The notes under the pieces: generated by a model | Databases searched by the model: none | What the model saw: only the letters and a program-made list of their open reading frames with translations | What the model was told of the DNA's origin: nothing | NCBI GenBank assembly: GCA_013398295.1 | Contig: VZSF01000632.1 | Coordinates: 135,261-199,260, forward strand | Length of the DNA: 64,000 bases | Direction: 5' to 3' | DNA from: Chionis minor | Lineage: Eukaryota; Chordata; Aves; Charadriiformes; Chionididae | Made by a program: the position numbers and the translations under genes | Shown: positions 1-10,469 of the stretch, piece after piece | Numbering within the stretch: the first letter of the stretch is position 1 | How the letters are laid out: each line of letters opens with the position of its first letter

Positions 1-29
1 TTTTTTTTTTTTTTTTTTTTTTTTTTTTT
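1..29. repeat. Poly-T run at window edge
   Basis: An uninterrupted run of 29 T opens the window. It may be the reverse complement of the poly-A tail of an element lying outside the window, or a simple homopolymer. Nothing just downstream identifies an element. Confidence 0.9.
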
Positions 30-2065
30 GTCTTGCTTGGCTGGGTTTAAATATGAACCAAACAGAAAACAGAAACAAACAAAACCATCAAGTGAAAGCC
101 ATGATAATTTCTGTCCAAAATCTTCTTTTTGACTTTCCCACCATCTAAAGAGCATAAGAAACACCTGAGAGATCTGCTGATCTTTATATGAAAAGGGTCT
201 CAGAGAGGTTATAGAGAACAGAGAAAGGGGCCGAGTGAAAAGCTGTGCATCTGCCATTCATCACAAACACGTGTGTTCCAGGTGGCTTTAATATATGGTT
301 ATGCATACATCTAGAGAAATAACCTCGCCTCATAAACCTCAAACTGAAAAACTGCCTAAGATATAGAATAATTTGATACCGGTATATGCATTTTTTACTG
401 TCCAGAACTCATTGTAAATCATCTAGCAATGTGCACTGAGAAATGAACGGTGTTCAAGGTGAGAACTTGGAGACATTAATTTGATACTGTATCTAAAATA
501 TTGCACCCTCATCGCTATTAAGCGATCTACAAAGGATTGAATGGTTCAGCAAAATAACCTTGGTTAACTATCCCAAATGGTCGTTCATTCTCTCATCTTA
601 GGGGGGAAGAATAAAGCTGAGTATCTCGCTAAAGGTCTTTAAGTTGAAGGCACTGTGCAGACCCTGTGCAAAAGGGCATTTGGTGTAATACAGCAAGCAA
701 CACCTATGCTTATGGAAAACCCGCAAGATCATTCATAATAGAGGGTGGAAGAACTTCTTTTGGTCTAAACTGAAAAATGGTGGGAAGACTTGGGGACAGA
801 TACCCATCAGCTCCTCACTCTACACAAAAGGGAGTTTACATCTGTTAGTCATTTACGGGCCATAAAAACTGCCACCTTGGCTGGATGTGTGCTCTTGTTA
901 GGAGGGGACACAGTGCTGCTGACTCTCCATTTTGACCCCTTCTGTCATTCACGTTCTCCCCACTTAGCAAAACATAATGGACACTCTATTCCCAGGCTGG
1001 CAATCCCAAGGCTTTGGGGAGGGGGACATTCCATATCCCTTCACTTCCATGGGAGGGTGTAAAAACTGCGTATGTATTGGTAAGGTGAGCTGGAAAGGCA
1101 GTGTTTATTTAATACAGGTAGGTAATTCTTGGTGTGGATCAAGAATTTAAAATGTCAAAGTAGAAGGCCATGATTAAATGGGCAAATATTTGGGGAAAAA
1201 AAATAAATTAAGAAATCCTGGAGAACAGACAAGGAGGAACACGCAAGTCATTATGGGAGGGAGGAAGGGAAGGAGGGAGGGAGAGAGGAAGGAAGGAAGG
1301 AATGTTTGATCTGCTGTTAGTAAAAATCCGAACAAATGGAGAAAAATAAACACCAAATTGACACTGTGCTGGTGCTGCGTGGGGACAGGAGTGGTAAGGA
1401 GCTGAAGCCATTCTTGTATAGCCAGCACTGTGCAATCATACCACCTTGTGAAGAATTTAATTTCCTTATCTCAGAAGGAAAAGGACACAAGCCTCTGGAA
1501 CATAACTCTTTTTTATTTACCAATGCTGAGGTGAAGAGAGTATTAGAAGAACAGCAACACCTCTGAGACCTTGATCAGGATCTGTAGGAATAGGAAATGA
1601 AATGTTTAAAAGAACTTTTACAATTGCATCACACGGTAGATTGAGCAGAAACAGTTAAAGCTAGAAAAAAGACAAGATGATATATATCCTGTAGTTCAAG
1701 AGGAGGCAGTGAAACTAATGGCAAATTTTTCGCAAATGTTTTTGATGCTCAGTAACAACAAAGATAGTGGTGTTAAAGGACAAATAGCTCATGTTGCTGT
1801 GGCTTCCAGCAAATAACCACTGGAGTGTGAGCCCAGCTCACTGTGGTAAATAGCAATCGAGAATAAGTTAAAGGCCTTCTACAGACTGTCTAGTATTAGT
1901 AAGCAATATTTGACATGGTCTCAAGAAAGGACATCCATTTCAGGAACATGTGACCAGCTGCCTTAACAAAAAATGCCTAACCGGCACCTAAACAGACAGT
2001 GCAACATATAGATCAAGTTCAAGCCAAGGCACAGAATTAGCTCTCTTTCTTGGGGTCAGATGCTG
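30..2065. other. Unique noncoding DNA, no gene recognised
   Basis: This is AT-rich sequence with stops in all six frames. The longest open frame is a 90-codon one at 790-1062 (+), with no motif I recognise and no convincing splice context. A purine-rich simple repeat lies at 1255-1301. I see no RNA gene or CpG-rich promoter. Confidence 0.6.
1255..1301. repeat. Purine-only simple repeat (GGGA/GGAA)n
   Basis: About 47 bases are only G and A on the + strand, built from degenerate GGGA, GGAA and GAGA units. Tracts like this are common microsatellites. The all-purine strand could adopt a triplex, but the sequence gives no evidence of a function. Confidence 0.85.
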
Positions 2066-2250
2066 AACTGAGGCTGGAAGGGACCTCTGACAGTCATCCC
2101 ACCCTTCATTAAAGCAAGGCCAACTTTGAAGATAGAAAAGGTTCCTTAGCGTTGTGTCCAGTCAAGTTTTGAATATTTCCAAGGAAAGAGATCTCATAGC
2201 CTCTGTGTGCACCTGTTCCAGTGTTTGACCTCCTTCTCTGTGAAAAGCCA
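2066..2250 (-). mobile_element. Old CR1 LINE 3'-end fragment
   Basis: Read on the + strand, the segment shows the reverse complement of a CR1 3' untranslated region. It contains the 'ggctggaagggacct', 'aagcaaggccaactttgaag' and 'cctgttccagtgtttgacc' blocks that recur in diverged form in the other CR1 copies here. The element therefore runs on the minus strand. It is strongly diverged and lacks a clear terminal ATTCTATG repeat, which suggests an older subfamily than the copies at 43.8 or 53.9 kb. It has no coding capacity. Confidence 0.7.
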
Positions 2251-3509
2251 GTAATCAGGAGAAAAGGCAGTCCATTGAGGCTGGTTTCAAAGCCCTTTGA
2301 CTGGGAGGAAATTGAGAAGAACTTAGGTCTGAAGGATACTGGCAGAGGGATTGCCCAATATGAAGACATCATCTTTTGTTTACCAGTTTTCTGCAGCTTC
2401 ATAGGAGACATTGCAATCTTTTAGAAATTATTTTGGGTATGGATTAAAAGGTTGTCTTTCTCTAGAACTTACTGAAATAACTTACTTTTCCCCACTGCAT
2501 TTACCTCTCGGTCTTCTTATCCTCCCAGTAGAAAATCGCATCCCCACACAAAGTGAGATGCTTTCTCACTGTCTTCCAGCACTGACACACCTGGAAAATG
2601 GATTGCCACACAAGCAAAAATCCTAATGAAAAGGCAAGGCCAGATTCAGTAACAGATTCTATGGGAAGCAGAACTATGTGAAAGCACTTGCTTGGCTCCA
2701 TTTCATAATTGACATAAAGTTGTCCATTTTGGTATAACTGAACTCATGAGAAAGCCAGACCATGCATGGGAAAGAACATTTCACGGTAATAAAAAAAGAC
2801 CTCCCTGGTCAGAAAGTAATTTTGGACTGGGGACTGGTTGATTTAAAACTGCAAACCTGAGCAAATCTGGTGGAATACAGTTTTAATTTGTACAAAGGGC
2901 AAAGCAGAAAGGAAATACACAAAAACCTGCTGCATCCTAGGTTGGTAATTTTTGTGAGCTAGGATGAGGCGAACTGCATAGCCTACGTACCTTCATTATC
3001 CTTGATCCACAGAGGCAGCAAACATGCTGCATCCCTTACTGAAGACGGTCAGTGCTTTTGCAGAAGCAAGAGCTGCCCAAACTGTCAGCCATGCTGCTGT
3101 GTAGTTCCACCCCCGGAGACTCACATAAATGGCAAAAAATCAAAATAGTATGCACTAGACTGCTTTGTGAAGAAGACATGGCTTATGGGGCAGGGTGCAG
3201 GACCATGGAATATGGGACCTAGCCTTTACTGCATGTCAAGTCATGCAGCTGATCCTGCCACAGCTGGCAAAAAAATCTGCACTGCACTTCTCTTTCCCTC
3301 CCCCTTCCTCAGTACCACACAGCTCTCTGTTTTGCTAGTGTTAAGTGAAACAAGAACCCCCCAGGTCATATGAGGCACTCAGTCCTTATTGTAATAAGAA
3401 TGATAATATCCTGGGTATAAAATCTGCCAAACGAACAAAGGACAAAACAGATACTTTTGTTTCAGTGAAAAACACCAATTATTCTTGTGTTTCTTAACCA
3501 CACATTTAT

Positions 3510-3554
3510 CTCCCTCTTTTTCCTTTTTTTTATTTTTTTATTTTTTTTTATTTA
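3510..3554. repeat. T-rich low-complexity tract
   Basis: A run of mostly T with scattered C and A, broken into several T6-T10 stretches. It could be a degenerate poly-A tail in reverse orientation, but no retroposon body is visible beside it. Confidence 0.75.
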
Positions 3555-5328
3555 AGTGAACTGCCATGCTGGAGGTTATTGCTTTGCCAATAATGTCTGG
3601 TTCTGCCTGATAGCATCAAGCTATGTAAAACAATGTAGTATTGTCTACAGTCCCTGCTATTATCACAAGTTAACAGTTACTGTAAACAAAAGGGCTCTTA
3701 GTAAAGAAGATGAACCAAAGATATATTTTGAATTAAGCACAAGGCAAACACTTAACACACGAGAAGAAATCTTCTCCAGCTGGCAAACATTGCAGGAATA
3801 GTTCATTCTTTCAAAAAGACTGCATTGGGTTTGCACTGCCAATACTATACACAGAGTCATTGTTTCAGTCTCAGCAAGAGAGTTATTTATACACTTTGAA
3901 TGAGTACTGCTTTCTCTAGAGCTGCTCTTAAACTTCACAGAAATCGTCCATCAAAAATCATACCAAAAATATGAGGCTTTATCCTAATGTTTCAGAATCA
4001 CCTTCTCTGGTGGGGGGCACTAAAGCTTATTTTTAAGAGATCTTGAGGACAGAAGGGGAATATTAGGTCACACAGTCAGATCTCTTGTATATCATAGGCC
4101 ATAAAATTTCTTACAGCTCCTTCTGTATGGAGCCCAATGGCTGACATTTGGCTAAAGTGTGTGCCTGGAAGGTTTACAGTCTTGAATCTACCACTTTTCT
4201 CTGTAGCTGGTTCCAGCAGAAATCAACCTCACTATTAAACATTTGTGTTGTACTTCTATTCGATTTTCTTTGGCTTTGATTTCCATGCTTAGGTTCCCAT
4301 TGTGCTTTTCTCTGATCCCTCAAAAAGCCCTTTAATAACTGTTATTTCTTTACCATCCAAGAACCCTGAACCATCTGAATACCGTGTGTTTTTGGTTCAT
4401 TGGTAGTTCTGAATAAAGGCAGGAGAGGGAAAGCAGAGAGGGAGCCTTGTCGGGAATCCAACTAAATTGTATTTTCATTGTTTTTTACAAAAAAAAAAAA
4501 AAAAGATGTTTCAGATTAAATGGGAACATTTTGATGTTCAGCTTTGTTGTTTCAATTGGAAACAACTCTCAGCAGCTTTCAACTTTTGTAAAATGTGTGC
4601 ATCCGATAAAAATCATGCCCAAAACCCCAAAAAGAAGTTTGGTGAAATTCATGTTACTTTTTTGCATTATCCGGTCTACATTTTTTTGCTAGAAAGGTTC
4701 CAGATTAAATAAACTTATCTTAATCAGCACTTACATATGATGAGAAATTCAATTTTTAGTATTATTGTAACTTCCCCAAAGTGTATCTGCTACAAAGACT
4801 CTGCTGTTATTCTTAACCAAATGCATTTGATGTGAAGCATAAAATGATTATTACTAAGAGAAACATTAGCTGTCCTTACTGTTTGACCACAACTAGGTGT
4901 CTTTTCAGTGGATCAGGAAAGGTTTCAAGAGGATGTTATCCTGTATTTCTTGAATGAGGATTTTTAAAAGTTAGCTAACATGTCTTCAATCCAAAAAAGC
5001 TGCCTGAGCAGTGGCCCTTACAAGTAAAAATTACATGTGTATTTGAACATGTAAGAGTGTCTGACGTCTCTGTATAGTCCTCTCACACTGTATAGTAGCT
5101 ATATAACAATAACCATACAGAAAAAGATCAGATGAAAATAGGTTATTATTTAACTCTAAGAAATAATTCCCCTGTTTGAGAGCGAGACAACAGTTAAGTA
5201 AATCTTTAAATTCCAGAAGATCTCAATTTTCAATACTTCTGATGTGATTTTCATACATGTTGCACAAACCACTAGGAATGTTCATCTTAGGCTTCCCATT
5301 CTCGCTTTCGTTTAGGAGGATAAAACTA

Positions 5329-5449
5329 ATTTGCATCATGGGAATATTAAAGGACAAAATAGCCACTAAAATGCTGTCAATGGCATCTATGTCATTTTAG
5401 TAGAAATATAAAGAATAATTGCCATCTTTTCTGCACTCATTATGCAAAT
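5329..5449. promoter_or_regulatory. Two octamer (POU-type) motifs, possible enhancer block
   Basis: The sequence shows ATTTGCAT at 5329-5336 and its reverse complement ATGCAAAT at 5442-5449, within an AT-rich unique stretch rich in ATTA/TAAT homeodomain-type cores. The octamer is the established binding site of POU-domain factors. That this block is an enhancer is inference only. Single octamers occur often by chance in 64 kb of AT-rich DNA, so confidence is low. Confidence 0.2.
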
Positions 5450-6755
5450 TATGGTATTTTCAGCTCCACTGATCTGCCAGTATGCCTTGCTATTGGTGTT
5501 ACATCCAGGATTAGCGTCGCTTCATTTATGAGGGTAATGTTGATATACATCTAGTGAAGCTTTTTTTTTAGCCAGCATCAGCACATTGCAATCAATACAT
5601 TCTTATTCCTTCTGTGATCCAAATAGTTTTACCACTGAACTTAATTGGCGATGAACAAAAGTAGCATGATCATTATTCAGTGGTGATCTTCATACACTCT
5701 ACAAGTATTTGCTTTAGGATCAGTGAAAATGTAGGAAAGCTGCCAAGAGTTTTCTGACTGGCAAGTCTTTGGGGGCTTATGAAACTTCCCAGACTTCTCA
5801 TTTTTCAAGAAAAAAGGCATTTTTGAAAAGTTTAAAGGGACCTACAGGCTTTATGGAGCTTTGTGATAACTTTTGGACAGAGTGATTTCTTACTGGGGAA
5901 AGAAAACTTACACAGGTAACTTTTCAGGTAAAAACCTTCACTTTACCAACCTCAGCTCTGCCAGCTGCCATACGAGTGGCCAAGTTCCGTGTGCTTCATT
6001 AGAGATGGACCCACCACAGGCTTAACTGCCTGTGTTTCTCAGGGAGGACTGGTTTCTCCACCTGATGATGGCATTAAGCAAGCTTAATGTTTCACCAGAT
6101 CTGAAAATATTGAAGAAAAAGCTTAATAATGATGCTACATTGCATTCCTTAATTATGGCCTTTTGCATATCATCTGGTTTCTGTAAGGAAATAAAATTCC
6201 TGACCAATAGAAAATACTCCAGCAGGAAGTAGAATAGGTATATCTATGGAAACAAGCAGATGAATTTTAAAAGTAGGAAAAGGATTATTGCAAGCCTCTT
6301 GCTGATGCTGCGTAATGCATCTACACAGTTTATGAGCTTAATCTGATTAATAATACAAAAAGATACCAGTGAAACAGAATTCCCAAAACTCAGATGTACA
6401 TTTTGGCTTTGATTAGTGGGTTATATGCAACGTCAACTGCTTGCATTTTCCAACAGGATGAAGCACCTGAATACACTCTAATTTCTACCAGCCCTTGAAT
6501 TATTGAATATTTTTCTCATAGTCTCATGAACTGGATGCAGGAATCTCCAAACCTGGAAAATTCCAAGACCTCAGCTGCCAAGGAGAGCTTGAAAAGATGA
6601 AACAGCTGAAAGAAAAGATTTCAGCAACGGAAATGGAAATAAGAACAAATGTACTTCCCTACCACCCCAAATGATCTTACTGAAAGAGCTGTAGTAGTTG
6701 AGTTTTTGTGACTCCTAGATGGCAGGAATACAATGCAGTGCTGGGAAATGCTTCT

Positions 6756-6760
6756 CTGCC
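6756..6760. repeat. Target-site duplication, left copy
   Basis: The 5-bp sequence CTGCC lies directly before the TG that opens the LTR and recurs directly after its closing CA at 7912-7916. A 5-bp duplication fits the ERVL-like class of endogenous retroviruses. Confidence 0.75.
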
Positions 6761-6949
6761 TGTATTGGCTTTGTGTGGCAAGGTTTTGATGGGGGGGAAG
6801 AGGCACTACAGGGGTGGCTTTTGCGAGAAGCTGCTAGAAAGAAGCTTCCCTTATGTCTGCTACAGACAATGCCAGATGGCTCCAAGATGGACCCACCGCT
6901 GGCCAAGGCCGAGCCCATCAGTGACAGCAGTATCGCTGCTGTGATAATG

Positions 6950-6959
6950 TATTTAATAA
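6950..6959 (+). promoter_or_regulatory. TATA-like element of the LTR
   Basis: The sequence TATTTAATAA lies about 190 bp into the LTR, just before an A-rich stretch. By position and composition it is the best candidate for the LTR core promoter. A start site near 6980 would place the internal repeat region inside the R region. In the second copy at 39.48 kb the corresponding bases are altered. Confidence 0.4.
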
Positions 6960-7156
6960 GGGGAAAAAGTTGCTGCACAACAGCAACTGCAGACAGAAAA
7001 AAGAGTGAGAGGAGAGAAACAACTCTGCAGACACCAAGGTCAGCAAAGAAGCAGGGGGAGAAGGTGCTCCAGGCACCAGAGCAGAGATTGCCCTGCAGCC
7101 CGTGGCGAACACTATGGTGAGGCAGGCTGATCCCCTGCAGCCCGTGGGGGTCCGCA

Positions 7157-7495
7157 GTGGAGCAGATATCCACCTGCAGGCTGTGGAGGATGCCACACCA
7201 CAGCAGGTGGATGCCCAAAGGAGGCTGTGACCCCGTGGAGAGCCAGCACTGGAGCAGGCTCCTGGCAGGACCTGTGGACTCATGGAGGGAGGAGCCCACG
7301 CTGGAGCAGATTTGCTGGCAGGACTTTGATCCCGTGGGGGACCCATGCTGGAGCAGCCTGTTCCTGAAGGTCTGCACCTGTGGAAGGGACCCACGCTGGA
7401 GCAGTTCATGAAGAACTGCAGCCCACGGGAAGGACTCACGCTGGAGAAGTTCATGGAGAACTGTCTCCTGTGGGAGGCACCCCATGCTGGAGCAG
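7157..7495 (+). repeat. Degenerate ~47-bp tandem repeat inside the LTR
   Basis: The motif CTGGAGCAG, usually preceded by CCCACG or CCCATG and by a CCCGTGG block, recurs at 7249, 7301, 7348, 7396, 7441 (as CTGGAGAAG) and 7487. Weaker versions lie near 7157 and 7199. The spacings are 52, 47, 48, 45 and 46 bp. The units are clearly related but diverged from one another, so the array is older than this insertion and belongs to the family. No function can be read from the sequence. Confidence 0.8.
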
Positions 7496-7726
7496 GGGAA
7501 GAGTGTGAGGAGTCCTCTCCTTGAGGAGGAAGGAGCGGTAGAAACAACGTGTGATGAACTGACCGCAACCCTCATTCCCTGTTCCCCTGCGCTGGTCTGG
7601 GGGAGAAGGCAGAGAAAATCAGGAGTGAAGTTGAGCCCAGGAAGAAGGGAGGGGTGGGGGTAGGTGTTTTAAGATTTGCGTTTTATTTTTCATTATCCTA
7701 CTTTGATTTGACTGGTAAGAAATTAA

Positions 7727-7732
7727 AATAAA
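7727..7732 (+). terminator. LTR polyadenylation signal AATAAA
   Basis: A canonical AATAAA lies in an AT-rich stretch about 185 bp before the LTR end, followed by a GT-rich region, as expected for the R/U5 boundary of a retroviral LTR. The second LTR copy has lost this whole part. Confidence 0.6.
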
Positions 7733-7911
7733 TTAATTTTCCCCCAGTCAAGTCTGTTTTTCCTGTGAGGATAATTGGTGAGTGATCTCCCTGTCCTTAT
7801 CTTGACCCATGAGCCTTTTGTTATATTTTCTCTCCCCTGTCCAGATGAAGAGGGGAGTGATAGAGCTGTTTTGGTGGGCACTTGGCATCCAGCCAGGGTC
7901 AGCCCACCACA

Positions 7912-7916
7912 CTGCC
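7912..7916. repeat. Target-site duplication, right copy
   Basis: CTGCC directly after the final CA of the LTR matches 6756-6760. Confidence 0.75.
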
Positions 7917-8605
7917 ATTGTATATGCACAAGGTAAGTAGGTGAGCAGGTGAGCTAACATTTCTTCCACCTCTCGCTTTGATGGAAACAGGAGTCTGTCA
8001 TGGTAAATTAAATTGCCCATGAAATGGAGCCACTATGAACAAATAAAGGAAATCCACACTCATACTAGTTCTGTCAGTGCAAAGCTTTCACTTTTTACAG
8101 AAGATTTTATATTAAGTGTTTTTAACTTAGAAATAGACAGGAAGAGACACAAGGGAGACACAAGTACAGTTTAGTTATTCCTAAATAGTTCCACTTCTTT
8201 GTTTTCCTGATCTACTCACCCAATACCTTGCTGTTGCTAACACTCAAGCTTTGCTCTGCAGTCAGATGTGCTGTGCAGCACCGTAATGCATGAAGGATTT
8301 TGAATTAGTGTCCAAGTCAGGAGGTGACACAAGAGCAAGTTGTTCGAGTCTAATCTCTCCTCCTTGCAAGATGCTAGTCCTTCTGGACAAATTGCTTTCA
8401 TAGTCCAAAAGTAATTTCTCCAATTAAGAGCTAATTTCCCCTCTACTATACCTATTTTAAACATGGTCCATTATGGCCTGTTAAGTGTGATAGCAAAAGT
8501 AGCAAAGCCATTATCCACACAGCAGTTGAAGCAGAGTCATAGGGCATCACAAGGAAGTATCCAGTGAGGTATGTGTGTCATGCAACACTAATTTCAATGG
8601 AATGG
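7917..8605. other. Unique noncoding DNA between LTR and CR1
   Basis: About 690 bp of unremarkable sequence. A 75-codon open frame on the minus strand (8237-8464) has no recognisable features. The right boundary is the 5' truncation point of the next CR1 and is uncertain by some tens of bases. Confidence 0.55.
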
Positions 8606-10038
8606 GGACAATGGTCCCTGGTGACTGGAAAAAGGAAGACATTTCACCCACTTTTAAACAGGGTAGAAAGGAGGACCCTGGGAACTACTAACCTGTCAGC
8701 TTCACTTCTGTGCCTGGGACGATCATGGAACAGAACCTCTTAGAAGCTATGCTGAGGCACGTGGAGGACATGGAAGTAATTCAGGACAGCCAGCATGGCT
8801 TCACCAAGGGCAAGTCCTGTCTGACCAACCTAGTGGTCTTCTATGATGGAGTGACTACATCAGTGGACAAGAGAAGAGCTACGGAATGTCATCTATCTTC
8901 TGTAAGACCTTTGACAAGGTCCCCCACAACATCCTTCTCTCTAAATTGGAGAGATATGGATTTGATAGGTCGACTGTTTGGTGGATGAGGAATCAGTTGG
9001 ATGGTCACATCCAGAGGGCAGTGGTCAACAGCTCAATGTCCAGATGGAGATCGGTAACAAGTGGTGTCCTCAGGGGTCTGTACTGGGACCAGTACTGTCC
9101 AATATCTTCACCAAAGACAGACAGTGGCATCAAGTGCATCCTTAGCAAGACTGCAGACGACACCAAACTGAATGGTGCAGTTGACACACCTGAGGGATGG
9201 GATGCCATCCAGAACGACCTGGACAAGGTTGAGAAGTAGTTTCTTTTGAACCTCATGAGGTTCAACAAGGTCAAGTGCAAGGTTCTGCACCTGGGTCAGG
9301 GCAACCCCTGGTATCAATACAGGCTGGGGGATGAAGGGATTGAGAGGAGAAGGACTTGGGGTTGTTGGTGGATGGGAAGTTGGACATGAGCTGGCAGTGT
9401 ATACTCACAGGCCAGAAAGCCAACCATATCCTGGGATGCATCAAAAGAAACGTGGCCAGCAGGTTGAGGGAGGTGATTCTGCCCCTCTACTCTGCTCTTG
9501 TGAGACCCCACCTGGAGTACTGTGTCCAGCACTGGAGCTCTCATCACAGGAAAGACATGGACCTGTTGGAGCGGGTCCAGAGGAAGGCCACAAAAATGAT
9601 CAGAGGGATGGAGCACCTCTCCTATGAGGATGGGCTGAGAGAGTTGGGGTTGTTCAGCCTGGAGAATAGAAGGCTCTGGGGGGACCTTATTGCAGCCTTT
9701 CAGTACTTAAAGGGGACCTACAAGAAAGATGGGGACAGTCTTTTTAGCAGAGCCTCTTGTGATAGGACAAGGGGCAATGGCTTTAAACTAGGAGAGGTTA
9801 GATTTACATTACATCTAAGGAAAAATTTTTTTTAAAATGAGGGTGGTGAAACGCTGGCACAGGTTGCCCAGAGAGGTGGTAGAAGCCTCATCCCTGGAAA
9901 CATTCAAGGTCAGGTTGGAGGGGGCTCTGAACAACCTGATCTGGTTGAAGATGTCCCTGCTCATTACAAGGGGGTTGGACTAGATGACCTTTAATGGTAC
10001 CTTCCAACCCAAAATATTCTATGATTCTGTGATTCTGT
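8606..10038 (+). mobile_element. CR1 LINE, 5'-truncated, degenerate reverse transcriptase
   Basis: A 1.4-kb 3' part of a CR1 retroposon. Conceptual translation in shifting frames follows the CR1 ORF2 order: the 'edp[16 protein letters not shown]' block near 8670-8730, '[16 protein letters not shown]' near 8790, an 'FDKVPHNIL' catalytic-A block near 8908, the 'ADDTKL' catalytic core near 9152, then the C-terminal '[17 protein letters not shown]' and '[19 protein letters not shown]' blocks in one 159-codon frame at 9356-9835. Several frameshifts and in-frame stops break it, so it is a pseudogene copy. The 3' UTR ends in ATTCTATGATTCTGTG repeats at about 10017-10038, marking a proper CR1 end with no poly-A tail. 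The endonuclease domain is missing through 5' truncation, the usual fate of LINE copies. Confidence 0.93.
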
Positions 10039-10413
10039 TAGTTCCCTGAGGAACAAGTTGAAAGTCAGATCCGATAAAATACAACTGTTGGGTTCTTTTC
10101 CCTTTTCTAACTGGTAAGAAATTGTTTTGCTACAGATAAATGCATCCAGTGAAACCATTCAGATAGCAGCAAATTGATAATTTACTAGAACAGATTCTTT
10201 GAAAAAGACATAAAAAATCAATAAGAATATCTCCGGTGTATTGATTGGGAGATGAGTATTCATATTACCAGAGATGCAGAGTAATTTAAGCAAAGGAGTG
10301 AGAATTGAAATGGATTGATATCATTAGTTAAGCTGGATAGCATAATGCAAGAAAAAAATTAATTTTAAACCCTTTAAAGGAAGTAGCTATCCATCTTCTA
10401 GTTTTGAAGTAAG

Positions 10414-10469
10414 AAAAAAAAAAAAAAAANNNNNNNAAAAAAAAAAAAAAGAATTAAAAAAAAAAAAAA
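10414..10469. repeat. Poly-A tract interrupted by an assembly gap
   Basis: A long A-run is broken by seven undetermined bases and then continues with one GAATT interruption. The true length of the homopolymer is unknown. No SINE or processed-gene body is visible immediately upstream. Confidence 0.85.
10430..10436. other. Assembly gap (7 N)
   Basis: Seven N bases lie inside a poly-A run. The gap was presumably caused by the homopolymer; its real size cannot be known from the sequence. Confidence 0.99.

Larger units (their letters stand above)
2251..6760. other. Unique noncoding DNA with one conserved-looking block
   Basis: AT-rich sequence without recognisable genes; open frames reach at most about 100 codons and match nothing I know. 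It includes a T-rich tract at 3510-3554, a poly-A run near 4489-4504, and a block at about 5225-5560 with two octamer (ATGCAAAT) sites and a texture resembling conserved noncoding DNA. It ends at the target duplication of the LTR that follows. Confidence 0.55.
6761..7911 (+). mobile_element. Solo LTR of an avian endogenous retrovirus, 1,151 bp
   Basis: The element begins TGTATTGG, ends ACCCACCACA, and is flanked by the duplication CTGCC. It therefore has the TG...CA ends and 5-bp target duplication of an integrated LTR. No primer-binding site, gag, pol or env follows, because the duplication comes immediately after the end; this is a solo LTR left by recombination between two LTRs. Inside are a TATA-like stretch at 6950-6959, a region of about 340 bp with degenerate repeats of about 47 bp, and a poly-A signal AATAAA at 7727-7732. 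I recognise the 3' part as a type very common in bird genomes, but I cannot give a family name with certainty. The minus strand carries a 286-codon open frame (7575-6715) that results from stop-free repeats and is probably not a gene. An inverted, truncated copy lies at 38779-39540. Confidence 0.9.

Noticed and set aside
1..29. Poly-T as the tail of a processed pseudogene on the minus strand
   Set aside because: The following sequence shows no open frame or similarity to a transcript that I know; the run sits at the window edge and cannot be judged.
6715..7575. 286-codon open frame on the minus strand as a real protein-coding gene
   Set aside because: It lies antisense within a retroviral LTR, is built of degenerate repeats without stops, and a second frame of 216 codons overlaps it. 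The presence of the same frame in the second copy follows from near-identity of the two copies and is not independent evidence of selection.
9331..9627. 98-codon + frame and 100-codon - frame beside the CR1 reverse transcriptase
   Set aside because: Both are shadows of the CR1 ORF2 frame at 9356-9835, which carries the recognisable reverse-transcriptase motifs.
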